DNA of 64,000 bases from Clostridiaceae bacterium (GTDB lineage Bacteria > Bacillota > Clostridia > Tissierellales > Sporanaerobacteraceae), in NCBI GenBank assembly GCA_019391515.1, contig JAHXQP010000018.1:41667-105666 (forward strand), written 5' to 3'. Shown one piece after another: positions 44,210 through 54,250 of the stretch. Made by a program: the position numbers and the translations under genes. The notes below the pieces were generated by a model, which saw nothing but the letters and a program-made list of their open reading frames with translations, did no database searches and was not told the DNA's origin. Numbering within the stretch: the stretch's first letter is position 1; each line of letters begins with the position of its first letter.

Positions 44210-45493
44210 ATGAGGAATAGAAAATGGTTATTGTTTTTTTTAGTTATATTTTTACTGGCAAATTCTATTTCCTATTCAGAAAGTAAAGGAAATGTATATG
44301 TAATTCCTATAAAAGGTGAAATCAATAAAGCCACTTACCATTTTTTAAAGAGTGCTATTGATGATGCATTAAGTAAAAACCCAAAAGCAATTATATTTGA
44401 AATAGATACCTATGGCGGACTTATAAATGAAGCAGAGAAGATTAAGAATTTAATTATGGATATTAAAGTTCCTACTATTTCTTTTGTAAACAATAAAGCC
44501 GAATCTGCAGGAGTTTTAATAACTATATCCAGCCAGAAGGTTGTAATGGCAAAAAGTTCAACTATAGGTTCAGCAGAAACTATACCAAATGATGAAAAGA
44601 CCATGTCTCTTTGGATAAGCTTCTTAAGGGATGCAGCAGAAATAAGAGGAAGAGATCCACGAATAATTCAGGCTATGGCTGATAGAGACATAGAAATAGA
44701 GGGTATAATAGGGTCAGGTAAACTATTAAATCTAAATTCTCGTGAGGCAAAAGCTCATGGTATATCAGATTTAATTTCTAATGATTATGATGAAATTTTA
44801 GATTATTTCAATATAAAGTATTCAAATATAGTAGAAGTAGAAGAAGGAGCAGAAATTAAAATAGCCAAATTTCTTTCAAATCCATATATATCAACATTTT
44901 TGCTTACATTAGGTTTTATAGGAATGATAATTGAAATATTTACTCCAGGATTTGGCGCAGGAGGTACTTTAAGTATCATTGCTTTTGCCCTATTCTTCGG
45001 TGCAAATATGCTTGTGGGAAATTCTGAATGGCCATCTATAATGCTATTTGTTGCAGGTCTTATACTTTTAATAATAGAGATAATGGTTCCAGGTTTTGGT
45101 CTTCCCGGAATAAGCGGTATAATACTAGTTTCGATTGGAATTATATTTTCCATGGCTTCGTTATCTACTGCAATACTATCTTTAAGTATAGCCCTTATAA
45201 CAACAGTTATAATAGTCATATTTTTAATAAAGCATGGATATAAAAGTCCTTTTATTAGTAAAATAGTATTATCCACAGAACAAAAAAATGAAAGTGGATA
45301 TACTAGTGCAAATCCAATGAAAGAATATTTGGGAAAAGAAGGAATATCTGCAACTGAACTTAGACCTAGTGGAATAATTGAAATTGACGGTCGAAGAATA
45401 GATGCCCTATCAGAAGGTGGTTATATAGAAAAAAACAAGAAGATCAAAATAGTAAAAGTTGAAGGTTCAAAAATATTTGTAAGGAGGGTTTAA
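44210..45493 (+). CDS. nfeD: NfeD family membrane protein with ClpP-class protease domain
   Basis: This 427-residue protein has a signal peptide or anchor ([18 protein letters not shown]) and an extracytoplasmic ClpP-like serine protease domain at about 25-200, with [10 protein letters not shown] and STIGSAE. A cluster of membrane helices spans about 225-345. The C-terminal NfeD OB-fold faces the cytoplasm. NfeD proteins partner with flotillin-like proteins in membrane organisation; floA follows by one base. GGAGGTGATTT ribosome binding site. Confidence 0.92.
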   Translation: MRNRKWLLFFLVIFLLANSISYSESKGNVYVIPIKGEINKATYHFLKSAIDDALSKNPKAIIFEIDTYGGLINEAEKIKNLIMDIKVPTISFVNNKAESAGVLITISSQKVVMAKSSTIGSAETIPNDEKTMSLWISFLRDAAEIRGRDPRIIQAMADRDIEIEGIIGSGKLLNLNSREAKAHGISDLISNDYDEILDYFNIKYSNIVEVEEGAEIKIAKFLSNPYISTFLLTLGFIGMIIEIFTPGFGAGGTLSIIAFALFFGANMLVGNSEWPSIMLFVAGLILLIIEIMVPGFGLPGISGIILVSIGIIFSMASLSTAILSLSIALITTVIIVIFLIKHGYKSPFISKIVLSTEQKNESGYTSANPMKEYLGKEGISATELRPSGIIEIDGRRIDALSEGGYIEKNKKIKIVKVEGSKIFVRRV

Positions 45494-45494
45494 A

Positions 45495-46484
45495 ATGACA
45501 GGAAGTATAGTATTTACAGTAGGTATTAGTATATTAGTTGTTTTATTAGTAATACTATTTTTCACCTTTGTTCCAGTAGGACTATGGATAACAGCTTATT
45601 TTTCAGGTGTAAAAATAGGCATAGGCAATTTAATAGGAATGAGGCTTAGAAGAGTAGTTCCATCAAGAATTGTAAATCCTATGATCAAAGCCACAAAAGC
45701 AGGTTTAGAAATAGGTGTAAATGAGTTAGAAGCCCATTTTTTAGCTGGTGGTAATGTAAATGTTTTGGTTGATGCACTAATAGCAGCTCAGCGTGCAGAT
45801 ATTCCACTAGAATTTGAAAGAGCAGCTGCTATAGATTTAGCAGGTAGGGATGTTTTAGAAGCAGTCCAAGTTAGCGTAAATCCTAAAGTAATAGAAACTC
45901 CACAGATTTCAGCAGTAGCAAAAGATGGGATAGAAGTTATAGCTAAGGCAAGAGTCACAGTTAGAGCAAATATTGAGAGACTAGTTGGTGGAGCTGGAGA
46001 AGAGACTATAATAGCTAGAGTTGGAGAAGGTATAGTAACTACAGTGGGAAGTTCTGAAAGCCATAAAAACGTATTAGAAAATCCAGATAGTATATCAAAA
46101 ACTGTATTGGATAAAGGATTAGATTCAGGAACTGCCTTTGAAATACTTTCTATAGATATAGCAGACATAGATGTAGGAAGGAACGTAGGGGCTAAACTTC
46201 AAACAGACCAAGCGGAAGCAGATAAAAGGATTGCCCAAGCAAAAGCAGAAGAAAGAAGGGCTATGGCTGTAGCTAAAGAACAAGAGATGATTGCAGAAGT
46301 TCAAGCCATGAAAGCAAAAGTAGTAGAAGCAGAAGCGGAAGTACCATTAGCAATATCCAAGTCATTAAAAGATGGAACGATAGGATTTATGGACTATTAT
46401 AATATGAAAAATCTTTTAGCGGATACTGACATGAGAAGTTCCATATCCAAGATAGGCGAAACAGAAGAAAAGCCTAAAGAATAA
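45495..46484 (+). CDS. floA: Flotillin-like protein FloA
   Basis: This 329-residue membrane-scaffold protein has N-terminal helices ([28 protein letters not shown]), an SPFH/flotillin domain with [37 protein letters not shown], and an Ala/Glu-rich coiled coil ([30 protein letters not shown]). Such proteins form functional membrane microdomains. Immediately downstream of nfeD with an AAGGAGGG site inside its end. Confidence 0.96.
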   Translation: MTGSIVFTVGISILVVLLVILFFTFVPVGLWITAYFSGVKIGIGNLIGMRLRRVVPSRIVNPMIKATKAGLEIGVNELEAHFLAGGNVNVLVDALIAAQRADIPLEFERAAAIDLAGRDVLEAVQVSVNPKVIETPQISAVAKDGIEVIAKARVTVRANIERLVGGAGEETIIARVGEGIVTTVGSSESHKNVLENPDSISKTVLDKGLDSGTAFEILSIDIADIDVGRNVGAKLQTDQAEADKRIAQAKAEERRAMAVAKEQEMIAEVQAMKAKVVEAEAEVPLAISKSLKDGTIGFMDYYNMKNLLADTDMRSSISKIGETEEKPKE

Positions 46485-46502
46485 TCATAGGGATGTGTTA
46501 AT

Positions 46503-46943
46503 ATGGATATTCTATTTGCAATTTTAGTATTATTAGGTCCAGCAATTATCAAAAGCGTTAAAGAAAAAAAGACAGCTGAAGAAAAAAGAAGATATACTCC
46601 TTCTAATAGGCCTAAAGAAAGGCCTGTTAGAAAGCCTAATAAGCCTATTTCAGTAGATAATGTAGATAATATAGAAATAGAAGAAGTAAATATAGATACC
46701 AAAGAAGAAACATATAAAAATAAACTAAAAGAAGAAAAGCTAGAAAGAGAATATGAAGAATTAAAATCAAAGGTAGAAGAAGTATCCAAAATAAAAGAAG
46801 TTTTGAAAGAAAAAGAACAGTTAGCAAGAAAGAAAAAACCTTCTTATAGCTTAAATGAATTAACAAAAGAAGATATATTAAAAGGTATAGTATTAAAAGA
46901 AGTATTATCAGAACCAAAATGTATGCAAAATAGAATGAGATAG
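46503..46943 (+). CDS. Membrane-anchored charged protein, function unknown
   Basis: This 146-residue protein has one N-terminal hydrophobic segment (MDILFAILVLLGPAIIKSV) and a highly charged, probably coiled remainder (EYEELKSKVEEVSKIKEVLKEKEQ). Its place between floA and yqfC suggests co-expression with the flotillin operon; Bacillus has a short gene at the same place. I do not recognise a named family, and low complexity limits comparison. GGGATGTG ribosome binding site; terminator follows. Confidence 0.65.
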   Translation: MDILFAILVLLGPAIIKSVKEKKTAEEKRRYTPSNRPKERPVRKPNKPISVDNVDNIEIEEVNIDTKEETYKNKLKEEKLEREYEELKSKVEEVSKIKEVLKEKEQLARKKKPSYSLNELTKEDILKGIVLKEVLSEPKCMQNRMR

Positions 46944-46945
46944 TT

Positions 46946-46983
46946 AAAAGAGTATGCAGTTAAAAGTTGCATACTCTTTTTAT
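46946..46983 (+). terminator. Terminator before yqfC
   Basis: AAAAGAGTATGCA pairs with TGCATACTCTTTT around a short loop, followed by TTA-rich sequence. Confidence 0.88.
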
Positions 46984-47039
46984 TTGTAATAGAGCTAGTT
47001 TATTAAGCATAAATTTAAATAAGAGAAGGAGGGCTTTTT

Positions 47040-47318
47040 GTGAAAAAACGGATGGACCAAATAAAATCAAATGTTTCTGACATATTTGAATTGCCAAAAG
47101 ATATAGTAATGGATTTACCTAAGATAACTATTGTAGGCAATATGCAAGTAATAATAACAAATCACAAAGGTCTAATTGAATATACAAAGAATATTATACG
47201 GGTAAATACAAACTGTGGAGTGCTTAAAATAATCGGGGCTGATATGTGTATAAAGACCATTATAACAGAAGAAATAATAATAATTGGTACTATAGAAGGA
47301 ATTGAATTTTTATATTAA
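47040..47318 (+). CDS. yqfC: Sporulation protein YqfC
   Basis: This 92-residue YabP/YqfC-family protein begins KKRMDQIKSNVSDIFELPKDIVMDLPKITIVGNMQVIITNHKGL and ends GTIEGIEFLY, matching the family. It is usually under mother-cell sigma-E. Here CATAAATT at 47008 with an AATAG element about 15 bases upstream is a possible but imperfect sigma-E promoter. GTG start with AAGGAGGG. yqfD follows by 11 bases. Confidence 0.9.
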   Translation: MKKRMDQIKSNVSDIFELPKDIVMDLPKITIVGNMQVIITNHKGLIEYTKNIIRVNTNCGVLKIIGADMCIKTIITEEIIIIGTIEGIEFLY

Positions 47319-47329
47319 GGGGTGTATAT

Positions 47330-48526
47330 ATGCTAGCTATTAAAATATGGAATTATTTTAGGGGATATGTTATTATTAGAGTTGAAGGACTTACTTTGGA
47401 AAAATTTTTAAATTTAGCTACAAACAAAGATATATACCTTTGGGATATAGAGCGAATAGAGTATACAATTATAGAAGCAAAAGTAAGTGTAAAGGGATTT
47501 AAATCTTTAAGAAAAATAGTCAGGAAAGTAGGATGTAGAGTATATATCGTAGAAAAAAGAGGGTTTCCTTTTTTATTAGAAAAGTTAAGAAAAAGGAAGA
47601 TGCTTGGTTTTGGTTTTATCATCTTTATAGGATTGATATTTTTTTTAACTTCTTTCATATGGAATATAGAAATTTTAGGAAATGAGAAAATAAAAGATGA
47701 AGAAATTATAAACTTTCTTGAGGAAATGGATGTAGGTAAAGGAAGGTTTAAACATAAAGTAGACCTAGATAAATTAAAGTCTAATATTTTAGATAATTTT
47801 CAAAGGTTATCTTTTGCTAGTGTAGAATTTAAAGGTACAAAACTTTTAATAGAAGTAAAAGAACAAGATTTACCACCTAAGGAAATAGATAAAGATACTC
47901 CTTGCAATATAGTAGCAAAAAAGAAGGGAGTAATTGAAAAAGTTATTGCTAAAAATGGTAAAGGAATAGTAAGTGAAGGTGAGGTAGTAAAAAAAGGCCA
48001 ATTATTAATAACTGGAGTAATAGAAGATGAATTATTAGAGAATAATATATTGGTACACTCTGAAGGGGAAGCATTGGCAAGAACTAGATATTCCCGCAAA
48101 AAAGAAGAACCCATAGAAAAAACGGTAAAAGAAGAAACTGGGAATATATATACTGTAAAAGAAATTAAATTTGGTAAAAAAGGTATCGGACTTTCGAAGA
48201 TAGATATACCTTTTAAGGAATATATAGAAGAAGTAGAAGAGGAACCATTGATAGAGAAATTCGGTGATGATTTTCCAGTAAAAGTTGTAACATATAAATA
48301 TATTGAGGTAGAAAAAAAGAAAATTAAACATAATATAGATTCTTTAAAAAAATCTACCCAAGTATTAGCTGTACAAGAAATAAATAAAAAGTTGCCAAAG
48401 GATGCAAAAATCATCTCTAAAGATGTAATATATTTAGAAGAAGAAAACAAACTTATTACAGAAGTAATTATAGAAGTAATTGAAGATATTGGTGAAAAGC
48501 AGATTATATACAATAAGGAGGATTAA
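47330..48526 (+). CDS. yqfD: Sporulation protein YqfD
   Basis: This 398-residue membrane protein has an N-terminal domain (WNYFRGYVIIRVEGLTLEKFLNLA) and one TM at about 88-108 (MLGFGFIIFIGLIFFLTSFIW). A large extracytoplasmic part with a FtsQ/POTRA-like start (NIEILGNEKIKDEEIINFLEEM) follows. It is needed for efficient sporulation in Bacillus; the mechanism is unknown to me. Paired with yqfC and followed by phoH in the conserved order. GGGGTGT ribosome binding site. Confidence 0.9.
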   Translation: MLAIKIWNYFRGYVIIRVEGLTLEKFLNLATNKDIYLWDIERIEYTIIEAKVSVKGFKSLRKIVRKVGCRVYIVEKRGFPFLLEKLRKRKMLGFGFIIFIGLIFFLTSFIWNIEILGNEKIKDEEIINFLEEMDVGKGRFKHKVDLDKLKSNILDNFQRLSFASVEFKGTKLLIEVKEQDLPPKEIDKDTPCNIVAKKKGVIEKVIAKNGKGIVSEGEVVKKGQLLITGVIEDELLENNILVHSEGEALARTRYSRKKEEPIEKTVKEETGNIYTVKEIKFGKKGIGLSKIDIPFKEYIEEVEEEPLIEKFGDDFPVKVVTYKYIEVEKKKIKHNIDSLKKSTQVLAVQEINKKLPKDAKIISKDVIYLEEENKLITEVIIEVIEDIGEKQIIYNKED

Positions 48527-48528
48527 TT

Positions 48529-49497
48529 TTGGGAAAAAACATACAAGAAAAGGGGATAGCTATAGAAGACAATAGCATCATACCAGGACTATTTGGTCAG
48601 TTTGATGAGAATATAAAGATTATAGAAAAAGAATTTAATGTAGAAATACTTATTAGAGGGGAAGAAATCAAAGTTATAGGAGAAGAGTTGGCAGTAGAGT
48701 TAGTAGAAAGACTTATCTATAAACTATCAGATATACTAAAAAGACAAAAAAAGCTAACTAAACAAGAACTTATGTATACAATTCAGCTTATTTATAAGGG
48801 AAAAGAAGACAAGGTCAAGGAACTATTAGATGATATTATTTGTATAACAGCTTCGGGAAAAGCTATTAAGCCTAAGACGTTGGGACAAAAAAGATATATA
48901 GATGCAATAAAAAACAATGATATAGTATTTGGAATTGGGCCTGCAGGTACAGGGAAGACTTATCTTGCTATGGCAATGGCAGTAAATGCATTTAGAAATA
49001 ATGAAGTTAAGAGAATAATATTAACTCGGCCAGCAGTAGAGGCGGGAGAAAGCTTAGGATTTTTGCCTGGTGATTTGCAAGAAAAAGTAGACCCTTATCT
49101 AAGGCCTATATATGATGCATTATTTGATATATTAGGTTTTGAAACTTATGTGAAATTTGTAGAAAAAGGACTTATAGAGGTGGCTCCATTAGCTTATATG
49201 AGAGGGAGAACCCTGGATTCATCTTATGTTATATTAGATGAAGCTCAAAATACTACAAATGAACAGATGAAGATGTTTTTAACTAGACTAGGATTTGGTT
49301 CCAAAGCTATTATTACGGGGGATATAACTCAAGTAGATTTGCCAAAAGGAAAGTCTTCAGGTCTCAAAACAGTTTCAAAGATTTTAAAAGGGGTTGATGG
49401 AATAGATTTTGTTGACCTTACTAAATTGGACGTAGTAAGGCATCAATTAGTTCAAAAAATAATAGAAGCATATGATGAATACGAAGGAAAGGCTTAA
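48529..49497 (+). CDS. phoH: PhoH-like ATPase
   Basis: This 322-residue protein has an N-terminal KH-like region and a RecD/SF1-like ATPase. Walker A FGIGPAGTGKTYLA, then RPAVEAGESLGFLPGDLQEKVDPYLRP, Walker B VILDEAQNTT, and TGDITQVDLP. The product is thought to act in RNA metabolism with YbeY, encoded nearby. TTG start at 48529 with AAGGAGG upstream, two bases after the yqfD stop. Confidence 0.96.
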   Translation: MGKNIQEKGIAIEDNSIIPGLFGQFDENIKIIEKEFNVEILIRGEEIKVIGEELAVELVERLIYKLSDILKRQKKLTKQELMYTIQLIYKGKEDKVKELLDDIICITASGKAIKPKTLGQKRYIDAIKNNDIVFGIGPAGTGKTYLAMAMAVNAFRNNEVKRIILTRPAVEAGESLGFLPGDLQEKVDPYLRPIYDALFDILGFETYVKFVEKGLIEVAPLAYMRGRTLDSSYVILDEAQNTTNEQMKMFLTRLGFGSKAIITGDITQVDLPKGKSSGLKTVSKILKGVDGIDFVDLTKLDVVRHQLVQKIIEAYDEYEGKA

Positions 49498-49524
49498 AAA
49501 ACCATTCTACAGGGAGGTTATCCC

Positions 49525-51636
49525 ATGCTAAAAGAAAATATAAAAAAGAAAAAAGAAAAGAAAAGGAAAAATAGTAAAACTAGAAAACTTTTTTCCTTCT
49601 TTTCTAAGAATACAAAGATTGGTCTAATTGTTTTACAAAGCATATTTACTATATTGTTATTTTTAATAATAATAGACAATATAGAGCCTAAAAAAGTCAG
49701 CATAAAAATAGGAGATATATCCCCTTATGAAATAAGGGCTACAAAAGATATAGAAGACAAAAGGGCTACAGAAAAATTACAGAATGAAGCTATGGAGAAG
49801 ATTGAACCCATATATAGGGTAAATCCTTCTATACAGATGCAGATGAAAAATGATATAAGAACTTTTTTTGGGTTGGTAAAGGATGTAAAAAATTTAGATG
49901 ATATGGGTATAAATAAAAAAGTATCTAATTTACAAGAACAGTCCAATCTAAATCTATCACAAAAAGATTATAGAATAGTTTTAGAACTTGAAAATAAAGA
50001 TTTAAACAATTTAGAAACTACTATACATGACATAATAAATCAAATAATGGGCAGTGGAATTAAAGAAGAAGAACTGGAATATGAAAAAGGTAATGTGAAA
50101 AGTATTTTTGATTCTTTAGATATGGCTAAAAATCAAAAAGAATTAGGAATAAAAATCATAAATACAACTATTAAACCAAATAAGTTTTTAGATGTAGAAG
50201 CCAATCAAAGAAGAAAAGTAGAAGAATCAGAAAAAATTGAGCCCATAGTTATAAAAGAAGATCAAGTAATAGTTAGAAAAGGTGAAAAGGTAAATTCCCA
50301 TACCTATGAATTAATAAAGGAATCAGGACTATTAAAGCAAAAAGATGGCTATGAAATTAGTACGATTTTAGGCACACTAATTATTATATTAATCATTCAA
50401 TCTATTATAGGCCTATATCTTTACAATTTTAATAGGGATGTATTAAATACATCAAAGATAATAATATTAGATATTGTTTTTATTTCTATAGTAATAATAT
50501 CAAAAGTAGTTTATGGTATTTCTCCCTATTTAATGCCAATCGCAACATCTTCTATGCTAATAACCCTTATTATAAATCCTAAGTTAGCATTAATAGTGAA
50601 TTTTATTTTAACATTTCTAATGGGAATGATTTTAGGAGTTGATGACAGCGTAATAGCTACGATGTTGGTAGGAGGAAGTGTCGCAGCTTTTAGCGTAATG
50701 AATTCGTCTCAGAGGTATAATATATTCTTCAATGGATTAATTTTAGGGGTAGCACATATTCTAACTATTTTTTCTTTTGGACTTATAAAGAATTCGGATG
50801 CTTTAGATATTGTGCTGCGAAGTGGACATGGATTATTAAATGGGGTATTCTGTGCTATTCTTACCATTGGAACATTGCCTCTGTGGGAAAATATATTTGA
50901 AGTACTAACTCCTTTAAAGCTTCTAGAACTTTCAAATCCAAACCAACCGTTACTTAGAAGGCTTTTAATGGAGGCTCCAGGAACTTATTATCATAGTGTG
51001 ATGGTAGGAAATTTAAGTGAAGCTGCAGCTGAAGCAATAGGTGCTGATTCTCTTATAGCTAGAGTAGGAGCTTATTATCATGATATTGGGAAACTTAAAA
51101 GACCTTATTTTTTCAAAGAAAACCAATTTGGAATGGATAATCCCCATGATAAACTAAATCCTACTTTAAGCACTTTAATAATAACTAACCATACAAAAGA
51201 TGGACTAGCATTAGCAGAAGAATATGAGTTACCACAAGAGATAAAAGATATTATAGTGCAACACCATGGAGAGACTGTATTGACCTTTTTTTATTATAAA
51301 GCCTCAAAAGGTAAAGATGGCGAGAATGTTAAAATAGAAGGTTTTAGATATAAAGGACCTAAGCCTCAAACAAAAGAGGCAGCTATAATAATGTTAGCTG
51401 ATTCTTCAGAAGCAGCAGTCAGATCTATAAAAAACCCTAATAAAGGGAAAATTGAAGAGATGGTAAGAAATATAATAAAAGACAGATTAGAAGACGGACA
51501 ATTAGAAGAATGTAATTTGACTTTAAAAGATTTGAGTACAATAGCAAATACTTTCAGCAATGTACTTCTAGGAATATTTCATGATAGAATAGAATATCCA
51601 AAATTGGATATAAAAGAGGTAAAAGGAGAGAGTTAA
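49525..51636 (+). CDS. pgpH: 7TM-HD c-di-AMP phosphodiesterase (PgpH type)
   Basis: This 703-residue membrane protein has a basic N-terminus, TM1 (GLIVLQSIFTILLFLIIIDN), a large extracellular 7TMR-HDED domain at about 55-280 and a 7TM region at about 285-470. The cytosolic HD domain has TYYHSVMVGNLSEAAAEAIG, GAYYHDIGKL, and VQHHGETVLTFF. PgpH hydrolyses c-di-AMP; the position between phoH and ybeY matches YqfF of Bacillus. GGGAGG ribosome binding site. Confidence 0.93.
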   Translation: MLKENIKKKKEKKRKNSKTRKLFSFFSKNTKIGLIVLQSIFTILLFLIIIDNIEPKKVSIKIGDISPYEIRATKDIEDKRATEKLQNEAMEKIEPIYRVNPSIQMQMKNDIRTFFGLVKDVKNLDDMGINKKVSNLQEQSNLNLSQKDYRIVLELENKDLNNLETTIHDIINQIMGSGIKEEELEYEKGNVKSIFDSLDMAKNQKELGIKIINTTIKPNKFLDVEANQRRKVEESEKIEPIVIKEDQVIVRKGEKVNSHTYELIKESGLLKQKDGYEISTILGTLIIILIIQSIIGLYLYNFNRDVLNTSKIIILDIVFISIVIISKVVYGISPYLMPIATSSMLITLIINPKLALIVNFILTFLMGMILGVDDSVIATMLVGGSVAAFSVMNSSQRYNIFFNGLILGVAHILTIFSFGLIKNSDALDIVLRSGHGLLNGVFCAILTIGTLPLWENIFEVLTPLKLLELSNPNQPLLRRLLMEAPGTYYHSVMVGNLSEAAAEAIGADSLIARVGAYYHDIGKLKRPYFFKENQFGMDNPHDKLNPTLSTLIITNHTKDGLALAEEYELPQEIKDIIVQHHGETVLTFFYYKASKGKDGENVKIEGFRYKGPKPQTKEAAIIMLADSSEAAVRSIKNPNKGKIEEMVRNIIKDRLEDGQLEECNLTLKDLSTIANTFSNVLLGIFHDRIEYPKLDIKEVKGES

Positions 51637-52098
51637 ATGGAAGTTTATATAGACAATAGACAAGATGAAATAACAATAGATGATGAACTTATAGAATTAA
51701 CGAAAAAAGTAATGAAAGAATGTTTAGTATTAGAAGGAAAGAGTCTCGATACCGAAATAAGTGTTTCATTTGTAAATAATAAAGAAATACAAGAATTAAA
51801 TAAAGAATACAGAAATGTAGATTCCTCTACAGATGTACTATCTTTTCCAATGACAGATGACTTTTCTTTAGATCATATACCTATTTTAGGAGACATTGTA
51901 ATATCCTTAGAGAAAGCTTTATATCAAGCAGAAGAATATGGCCATTCATTTAATAGGGAAGTAGCTTATTTAACAGTTCACAGTATGTTCCATCTCCTAG
52001 GCTATGATCATATAAAGGAAGATGAAAAGCAGGTTATGAGAAGGAAGGAAAAACAGATTATGAAATTGTTAGGAATATTTAAAAATAATTTAGAATAA
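51637..52098 (+). CDS. ybeY: Endoribonuclease YbeY
   Basis: This 153-residue metalloprotein has the zinc motif HxxxHxxxxxH (TVHSMFHLLGYDHI) and the motif VLSFPM. It acts in 16S rRNA 3' maturation and ribosome quality control. It starts at the base after the pgpH stop, with AAAGGAGAG inside the end of pgpH, so translation is coupled. Confidence 0.96.
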   Translation: MEVYIDNRQDEITIDDELIELTKKVMKECLVLEGKSLDTEISVSFVNNKEIQELNKEYRNVDSSTDVLSFPMTDDFSLDHIPILGDIVISLEKALYQAEEYGHSFNREVAYLTVHSMFHLLGYDHIKEDEKQVMRRKEKQIMKLLGIFKNNLE

Positions 52099-52111
52099 AC
52101 TAGGTGATAAG

Positions 52112-52810
52112 ATGAAGTCTAGAAATATAATAGATAGTTTCAACTATGCTGTTGCTGGAATAATATATGCATTAAAAACTCAAAGAAATATGAGAATACA
52201 TTTTAGCATAGCTATAGTAGTATTGTTTACAAGCTTATTTTTAGATTTTAGCAGATTAGAATTTTTAATGCTTCTTCTAACTATTGCATTTGTAATGGTA
52301 GCAGAAATGATCAATACTTCTATAGAGAAAACTATTGATATGATTACAGAAGAATATCATCCACTGGCTAAGATAGCAAAAAATGTAGCAGCAGGAGCTG
52401 TTCTAATTTCAGCCATAAATGCTATAGTAGTTGGATATTTACTTTTTTTTGATAGAATAAATCTTCATTCAAATTTGATACTATTTAAATTAAAAAACTC
52501 TCCGGTACACTTAACATTTGTATCTCTTTTACTTGTTATAATTATAACTGTAGTTATAAAAACCATAGCCCAAAGTGGTACTCCATTTAAAGGTGGAATT
52601 GTAAGTGGACATGCAGCAGTAGCATTTTTACTTGCTACTAGCATTAGTTTTTTAGGCGAAAATGTTTTAATTACAACCTTAGCTTATTTTATAGCTATAT
52701 TGGTTGGGGAAAGTAGAATAGAAGGAAAGATTCACAGTGTTTTTGAAGTATTTATGGGAAGTATACTTGGGGTATTAATGGGAATTTTAGTTTTCCAAAT
52801 AATAGGTTAA
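52112..52810 (+). CDS. dgkA: Fusion of DagK-type undecaprenol/diacylglycerol kinase and PAP2-like phosphatase
   Basis: This 232-residue membrane protein has two parts. Residues 1-115 are a Gram-positive DagK domain (NMRIHFSIAIVV, AEMINTSIEKTIDMI, AGAVLISAINAI), which phosphorylates undecaprenol. Residues about 130-232 resemble a PAP2 phosphatase core (GIVSGHAAVAF, then ESRIEGKIHSVFEVFMG). The first PAP2 motif (KxxxxxxRP) is not clearly present and the third ends HxxxE, so phosphatase activity is uncertain. Fusion of a kinase with a phosphatase-like half suggests control of the undecaprenyl phosphate pool; inference. Confidence 0.88.
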   Translation: MKSRNIIDSFNYAVAGIIYALKTQRNMRIHFSIAIVVLFTSLFLDFSRLEFLMLLLTIAFVMVAEMINTSIEKTIDMITEEYHPLAKIAKNVAAGAVLISAINAIVVGYLLFFDRINLHSNLILFKLKNSPVHLTFVSLLLVIIITVVIKTIAQSGTPFKGGIVSGHAAVAFLLATSISFLGENVLITTLAYFIAILVGESRIEGKIHSVFEVFMGSILGVLMGILVFQIIG

Positions 52811-52822
52811 TAGGGGGATTCT

Positions 52823-53827
52823 ATGAAGAAGATAGTATTCATACTATTACTTTGTTTAGTTGCAGTTCTTTTGATATATAATATATCTGATAAGGAGAAT
52901 GATCAGATTTTAGAAGAGGAGAATGAAAATAAAATTTTATCTCCATTAAGTGGTATTTCTGCGCAAATATCTAAAGTAGAGAGGCGGCCAGTGGCAGTTA
53001 TGTTTGATAACCATCCAAAGGCTAGATGGCAAGCGGGACTTAGTCAAGCAGAAATTGTATACGAATTTTTTGTGGAACATCCTTATACAAGATATATGGG
53101 TATATATCTTGTAAATGATCCAGAAGAATTAGGACCTATAAGGAGTGCAAGGCCTTATTTTATAACAACTTTACTTGAATACGATCCTATATATGTAAGA
53201 GCAGGAGGCAGTGAAGAGGCAAAAGAATATATAAAACAATTAGAAATAGCAGATATTGATGGTTTGACCAACTCAGAAGATGCTTTTTTTAGAAATACTA
53301 AAGTAGGAAAGAAGAGTCCTCATAACCTTTATACAAATATGGAGAGCATAAGAAATGCTCAAATAGGAAGAGGTTACAATTCTACGGGAGATTATGAAGG
53401 ATTTAATTTTTATGAAGAAGATACGGTGATAGACGGAGACAATGGGACTACAATTGAAATAAAATATAATAGAGAAAATTCTACTTCTTATATTTATAAT
53501 GAAGTAGATAGGGTATATGAAAGGTATAAGGACGGAGAAGCTCATATAGATGAATATTATAATATTCCAATTGTAGCTAAGAATATTATTATTCAACAAG
53601 TAAAGACTAAACCTATAGATAATGAAGGAAGATTAGAAATTGATTTAATAGATAGTGGAAAAGGCATATATATATCTAACGGAAAATTTAAAGATATTAG
53701 CTGGACAAAAAGCTCTAAAGATGGAAAGACCATGTATTATGACGAAGAAGGGAAAGAGATATTTTTAAACAAAGGGATTACATGGATTCAAATAATAGAT
53801 GAAAAATCAGATATAATAATTGAGTAG
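52823..53827 (+). CDS. DUF3048 (YerB-like) secreted protein
   Basis: This 334-residue protein has an N-terminal signal or anchor (IVFILLLCLVAVLLIYNI) and the DUF3048 signature. That includes RRPVAVMFDNHPKARWQAGLS, IVYEFFVEHPYTRYMGIYL and GPIRSARPYFI. Its biochemical function is unknown to me; it acts outside the membrane. The signal region has a Cys (LLLC) but no clear lipobox. GGGGGAT ribosome binding site. Confidence 0.88.
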   Translation: MKKIVFILLLCLVAVLLIYNISDKENDQILEEENENKILSPLSGISAQISKVERRPVAVMFDNHPKARWQAGLSQAEIVYEFFVEHPYTRYMGIYLVNDPEELGPIRSARPYFITTLLEYDPIYVRAGGSEEAKEYIKQLEIADIDGLTNSEDAFFRNTKVGKKSPHNLYTNMESIRNAQIGRGYNSTGDYEGFNFYEEDTVIDGDNGTTIEIKYNRENSTSYIYNEVDRVYERYKDGEAHIDEYYNIPIVAKNIIIQQVKTKPIDNEGRLEIDLIDSGKGIYISNGKFKDISWTKSSKDGKTMYYDEEGKEIFLNKGITWIQIIDEKSDIIIE

Positions 53828-53838
53828 GAGTGATGGCT

Positions 53839-54240
53839 TTGGACAAAAGAGAGCTTATAAAAAGTGCATTTAAAGCTAAAGAAAAAGCTTATGTACCTTA
53901 TTCTAATTTTCATGTAGGAGCAGCTGTTTTAATGGAGGATGGATCTATATATACAGGTTGTAATATAGAATCTGCTTCCTATAGTCCAACAAATTGTGCA
54001 GAACGTACAGCTATATTTAAAGCTATATCGGAAGGGAAAAGAAAAATAAAAGCTATAACAATAGTAGGGGATTCAGGATATACTTATCCCTGCGGAGTTT
54101 GTAGACAAGTTATAAGAGAGTTTGGCCCTGATGCAATTGTTATAATTGCTAAATCTGAAGATGAATATAAGGAATATACATTGGAAGAACTGTTGCCATA
54201 TAGTTTTGGACCAGATGATTTAAAGAATGTTAAAAAATAG
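53839..54240 (+). CDS. cdd: Cytidine deaminase
   Basis: This protein of about 133 residues deaminates cytidine and deoxycytidine in pyrimidine salvage. Zinc motifs: NCAERTAI (ligand Cys and catalytic Glu) and PCGVCRQVI (two ligand Cys). Substrate motif PYSNFHVGAAVL is present. Start taken as TTG at 53839, 8 bases after AGGAG; an ATG at 53833 lies only 2 bases after it. It overlaps nothing; era begins 10 bases after its stop. The ybeY-dgkA-cdd-era order is conserved in Firmicutes. Confidence 0.95.
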   Translation: MDKRELIKSAFKAKEKAYVPYSNFHVGAAVLMEDGSIYTGCNIESASYSPTNCAERTAIFKAISEGKRKIKAITIVGDSGYTYPCGVCRQVIREFGPDAIVIIAKSEDEYKEYTLEELLPYSFGPDDLKNVKK

Positions 54241-54250
54241 GAGGAGATTT

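Noticed and set aside
44803..45276. Minus-strand 157-codon frame opposite nfeD
   Set aside because: Antisense to the membrane helices of NfeD; apparent hydrophobicity is a by-product of the sense codons.
47800..48513. Minus-strand 237-codon frame opposite yqfD
   Set aside because: Composition rich in Ser and Phe typical of an antisense shadow in A+T-rich coding DNA; no ribosome binding site.
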